Of a stretch of DNA of 64,000 nt, positions 56,315-64,000 are shown one piece after another. The notes under the pieces are model-generated. The model saw only the letters and a list, made by a program, of their open reading frames with translations, searched no databases and was not told where the DNA came from. Origin of the DNA: Vombatus ursinus (lineage: Eukaryota; Chordata; Mammalia; Diprotodontia; Vombatidae); contig NW_020945064.1 of NCBI RefSeq assembly GCF_900497805.2, forward strand, positions 3,612,187-3,676,186, written 5' to 3'. The position numbers were made by a program, and so were the translations under genes. Every line of letters starts with the position of its first letter. Within the stretch, counting starts at the first letter, position 1.

Positions 56315-59300
56315 ATAGTATAACCTAGGTTTATGAGGGATTCATTGCTCTCTTTCTTGCTGTGCTACTTCATTAAATACCTTTACCTTGAAATAAATAA
56401 ATTTTAAAAAGAAAGAAATTCCTTTGTGGGAATTCTGATGGGGAGTGTTAACAGTTAAGTTCGTAGTACACATTTTTGAGACAAGTCTCTTTCCAAAAAA
56501 AAAAAATCTGAGCCATTTCTGCTCTCACAAGCTGCATTATTGCTTGAATACTTAAAAAGAAAATAGATGTTTATTCTCTACAAGAAGCTGCTTCTGGGGG
56601 CAGCTAGGTGGTGCAGTGGATAGAGCACTGGCCCTGGAGTCAGGAGGACCTGAGTTCAAATCCGGCCTCAGACACATAACACTTACTAGCTGTGTGACTC
56701 TGGGGAAGTCACTTAACCCCAATTGCCTCATCAAAAAGCAAAAAAAAAGAAAAGAAAAAAAAAGAAGCTGATTCTCAGTATTGGGACCTGATTATATCCA
56801 AAATTTTCTTTATACCTAGTCTGATCACATGATTCATTCTGCTGCCATCTGCCTTTTCACCACTTTTGGTTGCTATTTACTTTCCATTTCCTTTCTCTTC
56901 CTAAACTACATCTAGGACCTTTGTCATATTTTCCTTGTTATGGATTTTTAAATAACCTATTTGGTAACAAGTGGCAATTTAATTTTTTAGAGTATTTTTA
57001 GGAGTTGTGCTTTTAGATGCTGGGTGTTCAGGGTACTTTTCTGAGACATAATGGACCATTTCAGAGTACAAATCATGAAGATAATCAACTGTGCATTGAA
57101 TGGTTATTTCCAAAGCTTCTGGATACTGTATTCCTCTTAGCAGGTAGACCATAACCTTCTTGAACTAGTGATTTGCTAGATTAGCCAACTGAAGCTTGTA
57201 ACAGAACATCTAATTATAGACCTTTTCAGATACATTGAGTGAAGGGGAAGGAGGGTCTATGTTTGAGAAAAGTTCCAACTTCGTTTCACAGTCTTTCTTT
57301 CAAAGTCTATTCTTATGTAAATGAAAATGAGATTGGAATGGAACACGCATTCCTAAATTAATATTTTCACAAAGTTGTGGAGTTGTTATAAGACTTGAAA
57401 AAGCAATTTGGGGCAACTAGGTAGCACAGTGGATAGAGTACTGGCCCTGGAGTCAGGAGGACCTGAGTTCAAATTGGGCCTCAGGTGCTTACTAGCTATA
57501 TACCCTCAGCAAGTCACCCTGATTGCCTCCCCTATTCCCCAACCCCCCAAAAAAGCAGCAACTGTCTTAGAATAGATACCAAGTCCAGGGGCAGTATTGT
57601 TCTTTCCTTAGTAACTGCTTTGCATAAGTTCCCATTCTTGGTATTTGAGAGGCAGCAGATTCTTTTTTACCTTAGCATCACCTTTGTAGAGTGTGATTGT
57701 GTGTATGTGTAGTAATCTGATTCTTATTAGTAGTCGTCTTGTTTCATTGACAGCATGTTAGAAGGACCCCAACAAAAAGCTCGTTGGCATCTTCCCAGAA
57801 GCAGATTTGACACCATTTTCCTTTTGCCACATGTGACTAGGCAGAGCCTAGAGAAGATGAATGGCCTAGGTCTTCATAAGTGACATTTCAAGCTTTTTCT
57901 TCTTTTGGGTTATATACTTGCTAGAGTTGGCATGTTAGAGGGAAACTCGGTGCTCTTGGAAATGACCAATTTACTGTTCTTTTACTTGTCTTGGAATTTG
58001 AGGCTCATAAAAATATTCCATATTAATTTTGAGTTAAAAGTCACATTTTTCATGGTCCTGTTTCTTTCCTTCATTTTACTGGATTATCCTGAATGCTCTT
58101 AATTTTTTATATGTTTACAGTATTTTCTTAAAAACTCAAATCCATAATATTTTACATGATATCTTCCTTTCTTCTAATTCGAAATGAGCCTCAAATATTC
58201 TTCTGTAGTTTTATTGACAGAATCATTTTCTATGTATTTAGCACCTATTCTTTGAAATACCTTTGTTTCTGTTAGAACCCATTGGTCCTCTTAGTTCAAT
58301 GCATGTGGAAGTGACCATGTATCGAATTGGTTCGTTTTGTTCTCTGCACAACTGAGGTGGTTCTTTCAGCATCAGTGTGCTCCTAGGGGTTGGGGTCATT
58401 TTCAATAAAAATGGCCACAAGTCTTTCCTGAGCCTAACTTGGAAAAGTCTGTGGTCAGTACGCAGCTTTTTGAAACAATAAAGGAACATTTGTGTTCACT
58501 ACACCAAAGTACAGTAAAAGCTGTGGCCTTTAAAGGGAACTGAGATAATTTCTTGAAATTGGGAGTGAGCTACCTTGAAACCACCTCCATTGGTGGGAGG
58601 AGGGTAGATGATTCAAATTGGCCTTATTGATAATAATCCCATGGATCAGCTTTCTCCTTTCATCCCATTAAAAAAATAAACAGCACTTTGGAAAGATCCT
58701 GATGGTTAAAAGTTTAGGATGGAAGGACCTTGCCTTTGTGGATTGAATCAAGTTGTTTGCTGTGCTCTGGCAATAATCATTAATGTTAAGTCAAGATTTC
58801 ATTTTATAAGGAACTGAGTGTAATACAAAAAGGCTTTTGAATGGGAGCTTTAATTTCACTTCATTAAAGAGAGTTCACTTGATGTGCTGATTAAATTTGT
58901 TACCATTATTATTAAAGCAGTTCAAAGTGAGGATCATTTTTTCCCTTTCTAGGCTGTCATCATTTGTATCAAAAACAAAGAATTTGAAAAAGCTTCAAAA
59001 ATTTTGAAAAAACATATGTCCAAGGATCCTACAACTCAGGTAAATTTATTCTGGTTTTACCATGACTTGAATCCATCCTTTTTTTTTTTTTAAGAAACAG
59101 ATAGAGGGCAGCCCCTCAGCCCAGAAAATCACTAAAATGTAAATGATGGTTCAGTAGCTCCTTCGTAAATGCCTATTACTGCATGCACTGGAGACATCAT
59201 GGTGTAGTAGATACAGAGCTGTCCTTAAAGCCAGACAGCCTGGCCTGTGACGCATGCTGGCTGTTTGACCCTGGCAAGGGCAGTGCTTTCTCACACTCAT

Positions 59301-62300
59301 CCTCAGAGAACGTGCAGCCCTGCACTGGCTGAAGGACTTTTCTTACTCACTAGTCGCCTAAAGCAATAATATCCTAGGTCCTTTCTGTCTCAGTGCCTAT
59401 CTCTACTATGTGTAAAATATGGTGTCAAGGCTAGGGAAGATACAAAGACAAAATGCTATCCAAAGGTGATGCTGTCATGTAGGCTCACTTTGGACTTACT
59501 TTTCCATATGGTAGACTTGCCTCAATCCCCTACTTTCCCTGGCTTTGTCCCTTTTGTAACCAGTGCCTGGATATGGGAAAAGCTGGTATGGGTTAGCAGT
59601 TTGCTCTGTTTCTGATGTGGTTCAGATGTCGACCACAGAAAGCATTCAGATCAGGGAGGCTTGGTTGAGGGAATGGACAGTATTCTTTTACCAAAAATCC
59701 AATTGATGTCATACTTTTTCTTTTAGTACTTGGGATTTGCATTTGCCACATTGCAAATGTTATAATGTTATTTCTTCAAGGCTCTATAACTGGGTTCTTC
59801 ACTTGACGTCCATTTTTCATGTTGTAAATGATGGTCTTTCATTCAGAAATTGAGAAATGATCTGCTGGGCATTATCCGAGAAAGGAACGTCACACATCCT
59901 GTGATTCAGAACTTTTCCTATGAGACCTTCCAGCAGAAGATGTTGCGATTTCTGGAGAGCCACATGGATGATGCCGAGCCTTATCTCCTGACGGTATGTA
60001 GGTCCCTTCACACAGCAGATTTGTGTATCAGGGTTCTAAAGTCATCAGGTGCTTTTTTTTTTTTTTTTTTTCTGTTGTGGATGTTTTGCCGGCCTATGTG
60101 GGGAAATGATTCAGAGACGTAGCTAGCTTCTTTCCTCTACACAGTCTGCTTTTTCTCCTTTTGTTGCATGGAGTGTGTTTGTTGTGCTTAATTAAGTCAA
60201 GTGTGATTTACCCCAGTTGACCAGGGTGCTGTGAAAGAGATGAAATTTGGGAGAGGCTTTGGAAGAAGGGAGATAAGAACTTGGTAGATGTGAAATGAGA
60301 GTGTTTAAAAGCCTGTGAACCATGGGCTTTTAGGAAATGTGCAGCCTCAAATAGAAAGTGGCCAAGTCAAGGTTTACTTTGCCAGGGGCAAAGTACATAG
60401 GGTCAAGCGTACAGAGAGAAGTAAAGTGCAAAGTGGGAACTTGGAGGACCTTGGAACTCAGGGTGAGATGGCTGCACTTGATAAGGTGATTGTTTTGAGT
60501 ATGGATGGATATTGAGTCTTTGGGTTGTAGATGTTTACTAGCTTTTTGTAATCATGTTTTTAAAAATCTGTTACAGTGGCCCATTGTGGTTGATTTGTAG
60601 ATCACATGGCCAAGGTATTTTTAATTATCTTCTTAACCAGTTTGAAATGTTAATAGAGCTGGCATCAGCAAATTCCTCTGAGAACCCCTCTCCTCCTGTC
60701 ATCACCTCCACTCCTGTTGATCCTCTGTGTATCTGGATAGCTGGAATAAAGTAATCAAGGCTCATAGTCATTTTTCCACTATTGGTGAAGTGTGGACAGG
60801 ATGTTACCATAGGTAGGGTTTTCTTTTCTTGTAAAACAATGCCCTTTACAGATAAATGGACCCGAAATTTTAAGGACAAGTTACTTTGTACTATTGGGAA
60901 ATAATTAAGGCTAGATGGAGATGGAGGAAGCCATAGTTAGAGTGAGAGCAGGGGTAGCCATCCCAAGGCTTTGTCATTACCTTCACAGGTAATACAAGGG
61001 TGAAGATAAAGAAACCTCCAACAAAGAAAAAATAAGTTACAGTAAAGCTAGAATACTCTATATATGTCCACACATAGACACAATGGTTTCCCTTTCCCCA
61101 ATAAAACACATCCCAGGTTTCATATAAAAATAAATAAATGGATGAATGAGTTAAATATTTGTCAGCTCCACTCAAACCCTCCCCAGGAAACATTGTGGCC
61201 CTTTGACACTCGTGAATTCTGACTCCTGTCTGGGGTTAGGTTGACTACCCCTGAGTTAGAGACTCTTCATTAGGGCATGGTTGGAAATAAGGAGAGGAGA
61301 GGCAGATCCAACAGACTTGGAGCAAGAGCCTATAGGATTTGGCAACCAAGAGTGAAGAATATTTGAAATAAAAACCTGAAATGTGGAGGTAATTAACACC
61401 ACTGAAATCAGATCCCCTTTCCTAGTGTCAGAACAGCTGTTTTTACGTAGTTTTTAAAATTGTGAGCTCTTTTTATTTGTCACCATTACTTTGTTTTGTG
61501 AAGGGAAAACATAAATTTGGGAGATATCTTAGAACAACTCTTCCTTTTTTCCCCACTACTGACTTTAAGTTTTTCAAGTGAACTCTTTCCATAACGAGAG
61601 TGTTGATTGTTATCGAACAGGGAATTAATGGAACCCTATAGAATCCTTTCTGATAATAGTCTCTTCCCTTCCAAGATCGCAAAGAGGGCTTTAAAATCTG
61701 AGTCATCATCATCGTCTTCGACGTCATCATCATCATCATCTTCTGCATCGTCTGCTCCTCCTGCTGCTGCAGCCGCCGTCACAGCTGACTCTGCTGCTGT
61801 GGCCGCCGTGGCTCCGGCTCCCCCTGCCAGTGCCACAGCCGATGCTGCTGCTGTTGATACTGTGGGTGAAGGTCCTGGGAATATGAAGGAAGACAAGCAG
61901 CCGGCCTTGGAGCCCGTGGAGAAGCCACTCAAAGAGCCCATGAGGTGGGGAACATTTCCCTTGGAAAGAAATGTCTGTGAAACAGTGGCAATTGGAAGTG
62001 CAGGCTTCTTGACTAGTGAGGTTATTCCTTCTTGAATAGCTTAATTAACAGATAACTTATGGGAAAGAACCTCTTCTGTTCTTAGAGGAGGCTGGGTGAG
62101 GCCCCTTAGAGTGAAGTGATTTGCTGAAAGTCACATGACTAGTTTAGTTGGAAAAGGAGGTTTAAAACTCAGGCCTTCTGGTCACTTCTTGCTTTTTCTG
62201 CCCGCCCATGCTACTTCTCTGATCTCCAAAGAGGGCAGAAGTTCAATGTGTATAAACTGCCTGATGAAATCAATTGAACAGACTTGAGCATATGTCACCC

Positions 62301-63090
62301 CAGGTTGACATAGTCAAATAGTATTCAGTGTTTTTAACAAATTTCATTAGAGTTAAATTGGCATACAAATTCCAGTCATTTTTCTTTTGGTCTCCTCTAT
62401 AAAGGAGAAGGAGCAGGAAGGGGAATTCTGGAAAGACTAATTTTTCTCGATTTTTTTTCACCTGCTCTCCAAATGTTACAGTCGTTCTTCTCTCTCCATT
62501 TGAAAGAAAGCCTCTATTTTGTGATTAGGTACGGAGGTGGGCAGAATCCTTTTTTGAAAATGTTTAGACCTCAGCCAAATTACATTGTCCGGTTTGGGGC
62601 ATCACAGCTTGGGGAGGACGTAGATGTTTGGGTTGGGAAACTAGCAAGAATCGATGACACTGACCTTCGGCTGTCAGAGTATTTTTCTTCTTATTTTTAG
62701 ACAGGTATCTGAAAGTCCTTCTACGTTTGGGATTTCAACTCTGAAAAGAGCTTTTTGGAGCCTTTCTGATTCACAAGACCCGGAAGCGGCTTTCACTAAA
62801 TTGGACCAGAAGGATGTTATAGTTTCCAGTCCAGCGTCCCCTTCAGCAGCCCTCAGAAACAAGAGACAGAGACAAGACGAAAGTTCTCCCTCGGAGTCTA
62901 CAGATAACTCTGAACTGCAGCCCCAGAACAAGTGTATGACAATAAGCAGATTGGTTTTGGAGCATGACAGCCAGGGCAGTGAGCAGAGTGACAGCCCGGA
63001 CTCCTCCCAAGAGACCATTGTGTCTTCAGCCTCCAACTCCACAGTCCTGAAGCTACACAATCAGCCCCTGGCTGGGGAGAAGAGTCATAA
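49582..63090 (+). CDS. TERF2: Telomeric repeat-binding factor 2 (TRF2), exons 1-7, 3' end outside window
   Basis: TRF2 is the shelterin subunit that binds double-stranded TTAGGG repeats as a dimer, protects chromosome ends by supporting t-loops and repressing ATM signalling, and recruits RAP1. Seven exons join in frame with GT/AG borders and give 458 codons plus two bases. In order the protein has an arginine-rich basic N-terminus (about residues 14-32), the TRFH domain (about 45-239), a Ser/Ala-rich linker (about 250-305), the RAP1-binding segment (about 336-370) and a hinge with ISRLVLE. The peptide-docking phenylalanine (human F120) is F121 here, in CSFDMEAEL. The start at 49582 aligns with the Met of the 500-residue human form; the frame stays open upstream but has no in-frame ATG. 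The Myb domain must lie in exons beyond 64000. Introns 1-6 are about 672, 1587, 6629, 807, 1682 and 756 bp. Identification rests on recalled human TRF2 sequence, and near-identity in the TRFH domain leaves little doubt. TRF1 has an acidic N-terminus and is excluded. Confidence 0.97.
49895..50440. repeat. G-rich minisatellite in TERF2 intron 1
   Basis: A unit of roughly 55-80 bp recurs about six or seven times. Each unit begins with GCGCAGCAGGTGTGG or GCAGCAGGTGTGG, and several contain GGTCGGACCCA and TAGGGAGATGG. Copies diverge towards the right. The + strand has many runs of three or more G, so it could form G-quadruplexes. Long open frames on both strands here are by-products of the composition. 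Confidence 0.8.
50510..50605 (+). CDS. TERF2: TERF2 exon 2 (TRFH helices)
   Basis: Acceptor is TTTTCCAG and donor is GTATGG. The split codon from exon 1 gives Ala, then [20 protein letters not shown] and [11 protein letters not shown], almost identical to human TRF2 in the TRFH dimerisation domain. The exon is 96 bp. It leaves one G that joins AC of exon 3 to make Asp. Confidence 0.96.
51041..51670 (-). mobile_element. Solo LTR in TERF2 intron 2 (family C)
   Basis: Antisense to TERF2. Read on the minus strand it ends with GTGCCTCAGTTTACTTTCAT after a CAATAAATTGAGGTGCTTC polyadenylation region; TGACAAAGC and TTATTGGC-type boxes are shared with a short relative at 52,647. The internal retroviral region is absent. 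Borders approximate. Confidence 0.6.
52193..52323 (+). CDS. TERF2: TERF2 exon 3 (TRFH, peptide-docking site)
   Basis: Acceptor is TTTATCCTAG and donor is GTAAGG; 131 bp, ending in phase 0. It encodes (D)[18 protein letters not shown] through SSRKLVKEA. The Phe of CSFD corresponds to human F120, the residue that contacts YxLxP-type partner peptides such as Apollo's. One visible change from human is ETIKTE for EMIKTE. Confidence 0.96.
52361..52379. repeat. (TA)n followed by a T run
   Basis: TA units just downstream of the exon 3 donor, then a T-rich run to about 52,395. Confidence 0.92.
52647..52720 (-). mobile_element. Fragment of the family C LTR in TERF2 intron 3
   Basis: ATAGGGTCTAGCTCTTCAGA and TAAGCTAAGATCTTGACCAA correspond to 51,114-51,155 of the intron 2 LTR. 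Confidence 0.65.
53190..53440 (-). mobile_element. MIR in TERF2 intron 3
   Basis: CTTTACTGAATAAGGTTTTA, CATTTTATATATGAGGAAAA, AGGTCTTCCTCATTCCCGAG and ATACTATCTAGTATGCCAC. Confidence 0.8.
53441..54399. other. TERF2 intron 3, no feature recognised
   Basis: Intronic sequence without a nameable repeat or exon. Confidence 0.45.
54400..54735. repeat. Old dispersed repeat, family not assigned
   Basis: Contains CAACAAGTGGTCATCTGGCC, TCCACCAGCTCTTGAGATAG, GTTACAAAGTTTTTCCTTGC and GAATTAGTCTAATTCTTTTT, a phrase order I recall from an old vertebrate dispersed repeat. Low certainty. Confidence 0.4.
54736..56044. other. TERF2 intron 3, no feature recognised
   Basis: Intronic sequence without exon homology. 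The frame at 55,241-55,558 shows no domain. Confidence 0.45.
56045..56125 (-). mobile_element. 3' part of a WSINE1-type SINE
   Basis: T run, GAGGCAATTGGGGTTAAGTG, CTTGCCTCGAGTCACGCAGC, ending at TGTGTCTGAGGCA. Confidence 0.8.
56264..56311. repeat. (TG)n microsatellite in TERF2 intron 3
   Basis: About 24 TG units. Confidence 0.96.
56596..56761 (+). mobile_element. WSINE1-type SINE in TERF2 intron 3
   Basis: Full-length with an AAAGAAAAGAAAAAAA-type tail. Duplications AAGAAGCTGCTTCT and AAGAAGCTGATTCT differ at one base, so the insertion is fairly young. Confidence 0.94.
56780..57410. other. TERF2 intron 3, no feature recognised
   Basis: No repeat or exon identified. Confidence 0.45.
57411..57556 (+). 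mobile_element. WSINE1-type SINE in TERF2 intron 3
   Basis: GGGGCAACTAGGTAGCACAG head, diverged CORE and a C-rich end before the A tail. AAAAAGCA occurs on both sides. Confidence 0.88.
57560..58952. other. TERF2 intron 3, right part
   Basis: No nameable repeat. Ends in the exon 4 polypyrimidine tract and CTTTCTAG acceptor. Confidence 0.5.
58953..59039 (+). CDS. TERF2: TERF2 exon 4 (TRFH)
   Basis: Acceptor is CCCTTTCTAG and donor is GTAAAT; 87 bp, exactly 29 codons: [20 protein letters not shown] then HMSKDPTTQ. As far as I recall this is identical to human TRF2. The lysines here belong to the surface that wraps DNA around the TRFH domain in the human protein. It follows the longest intron in the window, about 6.6 kb. 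Confidence 0.97.
59185..59400 (+). mobile_element. Old MIR/THER1-like SINE in TERF2 intron 4
   Basis: TGTAGTAGATACAGAGCTGT, GCTGGCTGTTTGACCCTGGC and a diverged 3' part. Confidence 0.6.
59847..59993 (+). CDS. TERF2: TERF2 exon 5 (C-terminal TRFH helices)
   Basis: Acceptor is TTTCATTCAG and donor is GTATGT; 147 bp, 49 codons. It encodes [20 protein letters not shown] and continues through [20 protein letters not shown] to DDAEPYLLT. It closes the TRFH domain. A few conservative differences from human are visible ([10 protein letters not shown] for NIIREKNLAH, HMDD for HLDD). Confidence 0.97.
60949..61253. mobile_element. hAT-type non-autonomous transposon in TERF2 intron 5
   Basis: 305 bp. 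Left end CAGGGGTAGCCATCC and right end GGTTGACTACCCCTG are imperfect inverted repeats. The 8-bp flanks AGTGAGAG (60941-60948) and AGTTAGAG (61254-61261) match at seven positions, the hAT signature. No coding capacity. Confidence 0.78.
61676..61944 (+). CDS. TERF2: TERF2 exon 6: start of hinge with Ser/Ala-rich expansion
   Basis: A pyrimidine-rich tract ending CCTTCCAAG precedes the exon, and the donor is GTGGGG. The exon is 269 bp, against roughly 107 bp implied by the human protein. It encodes [10 protein letters not shown], matching human MAKKALKSES, then a serine run interrupted by Thr, then an Ala/Pro/Val/Thr-rich stretch, and rejoins human-like sequence at [14 protein letters not shown]. 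The extra segment is about 54 residues of low complexity encoded by TCN and GCN codons. The reading frame is open throughout and the flanking homology on both sides fixes the splice sites. IAKR in place of MAKK alters one of the lysines implicated in DNA wrapping in the human protein, conservatively (Lys to Arg). Confidence 0.93.
62085..62200 (-). mobile_element. MIR fragment in TERF2 intron 6
   Basis: AGTGAAGTGATTTGCTGAAA, GTCACATGACTAGTTTAGTT and AACTCAGGCCTTCTGGTCA. Confidence 0.65.
62701..63090 (+). CDS. TERF2: TERF2 exon 7: RAP1-binding segment and hinge
   Basis: Acceptor is TTATTTTTAG and donor is GTACGA; 390 bp. The split codon AG+A gives Arg, then [20 protein letters not shown] and [18 protein letters not shown], matching the human RAP1-binding region (TTIGMMTLKAAF...AAFAKLDQKD). 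A basic NKRQRQDE patch follows, then [20 protein letters not shown] and a Ser-rich stretch ending LNQPLAGEK-like. Human TRF2 carries its TIN2-contact region in this hinge. The hinge is much less conserved than the TRFH domain, as is usual for TRF2. The exon leaves phase 2; the next exon is not in the window. Confidence 0.94.
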
Positions 63091-63499
63091 GTACGAAGAT
63101 GGTCTTTGCCGTCCTTGGTTGGTTGGTTGGTTGTCCTAGTGTGGTTATCACTTTAATAGATGAAGCAGCGCAGTTAAACTAAGTCATGAAAAACTTGGTG
63201 TTAAATCGCTCCTAGAGCAAAACTCAGAAATGGGGGCCCAGGAGGTGTCCGAGGGCAGGAAAGAGAATGGAAACGTTCCCCAGCTGGTTTCTCCTTGATT
63301 TCATTTCAGTGAGCTAGCTGGAGCTGTTCATTTCAGACCGTTTAATGTTAAGGCAGATTATTTTAAGGAGACTGTGTTACATTTCTTTATTTTCCCCTCA
63401 AGAAACAGAACCCTTGTAGTCCCTTGCTTGTTGCATATATTTGAGGCTCTTGATCTTTCGACAGATAGTGAATAATGAGCAGTGCCTTGCCCTTCTAGC

Positions 63500-63830
63500 C
63501 TGGCATCTAATGACTTTCACAGTTTGCCCCAGATGCCCTTCCAGCTTGAGTGTGTCCCACCGCTCTGTACTCGCCCTTTGTGCTGCTAAACTTGACTTGG
63601 TCTCCCTCTCTGGAACATCTCAGACCTTGTAGGTGTCTGTGTTTTTGCTCATGCAGTTCCCTCTGGATAAACTGACCACCCCATCTTTGGATTCCAAAAC
63701 TGTGCACATGGGCAAAAAAAAGAAACTCTGCCCAGCCTTCAAAACCCTGTTCAGATTCCACCTTTTCTTTGAAAGCTTTCTTAAAGATAGCTCTCGATGA
63801 AAGTGAATTTTCCTCCTGAACTTCATTTAC
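63500..63830 (+). mobile_element. Probable L2-like fragment in TERF2 intron 7
   Basis: TCTAATGACTTTCACAGTTTG, GCTAAACTTGACTTGGTCTC and CTTCAAAACCCTGTTCAGATT-like followed by TTTCTTTGAAAGC, in L2 3' order but very diverged. Confidence 0.4.
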
Positions 63831-64000
63831 TGAATACTGTTTTCCCCTGAATGTGGTTTACATAAAACTTTAAATGTCATAAAAATTGGTGTTATTATTC
63901 AGTGTATATTTTTCCTTTCAGGGAGATCTCATTTTTAGGGTGTGACCTATTTTGGGGGTTCGCCTTATAGCTATTGGTGTATGTGGTCTATTTACCTAAT

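Noticed and set aside
61636-61941. Acidic/alanine-rich minus-strand frame opposite TERF2 exon 6
   Set aside because: It is the complement of the Ser/Ala codon runs (Asp/Ala repeats) and a shadow of the real exon.

Overview
The window is mammalian nuclear DNA and almost certainly marsupial. Two lines of evidence support this. First, it is full of SINEs that open with a GGGCAGCTAGGTGG-type head, carry a MIR-like CORE, and end either in an A-rich tail (WSINE1 type) or in a BovB/RTE-like tail with TCGGACACGACTGA (MAR1 type). Second, the only gene I can support is telomeric repeat-binding factor 2 (TERF2/TRF2), whose protein is clearly orthologous to human TRF2 but diverged outside the folded domain. 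The young SINEs suggest an Australian-radiation marsupial, but that is inference.

Layout. 1-6.2 kb: an old, decayed endogenous retrovirus with paired LTRs, bordered by L1 tails. 6.2-19 kb: a dense stack of nested repeats (L1/HAL1-like LINE pieces, CR1/L3 pieces, solo LTRs, SINEs, a TIR transposon). 19-30 kb: LTR, 7SL pseudogene, SINE/MIR and L2 relics. 30-37 kb: the least repetitive stretch, with three unique segments (about 30.0-31.05, 34.9-36.0 and 36.25-37.15 kb) that may be conserved non-coding sequence; between the first two lie a second 7SL pseudogene, several SINEs and a pair of TIR elements. 37-49 kb: L2, MAR1, MIR, an L1 piece and unrecognised sequence. 49.2-50.4 kb: a CpG island with the TERF2 promoter and exon 1. 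49,582-64,000: TERF2 exons 1-7 on the + strand. The C-terminal Myb/telobox exons lie beyond the right edge.

TERF2. Seven exons join in frame with GT/AG introns: 49582-49837, 50510-50605, 52193-52323, 58953-59039, 59847-59993, 61676-61944 and 62701-63090, giving 458 codons plus two bases. They encode the N-terminal basic (GAR-like) domain, the whole TRFH dimerisation domain and most of the hinge, including the RAP1-binding segment. The most notable gene-level oddity is a serine/alanine-rich expansion of roughly 54 residues in exon 6, just after the TRFH domain, where human TRF2 has only a short linker. Intron 1 holds a G-rich minisatellite.

I found no new biological system, CRISPR, operon or intact mobile-element gene. 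The left 48 kb shows no protein-coding exon that I can recognise. The worthwhile material is the TRF2 hinge expansion, the promoter architecture, a possible divergent transcript, two 7SL RNA pseudogenes, and several nested insertions whose target duplications can be read directly. All repeat family names were assigned by eye.
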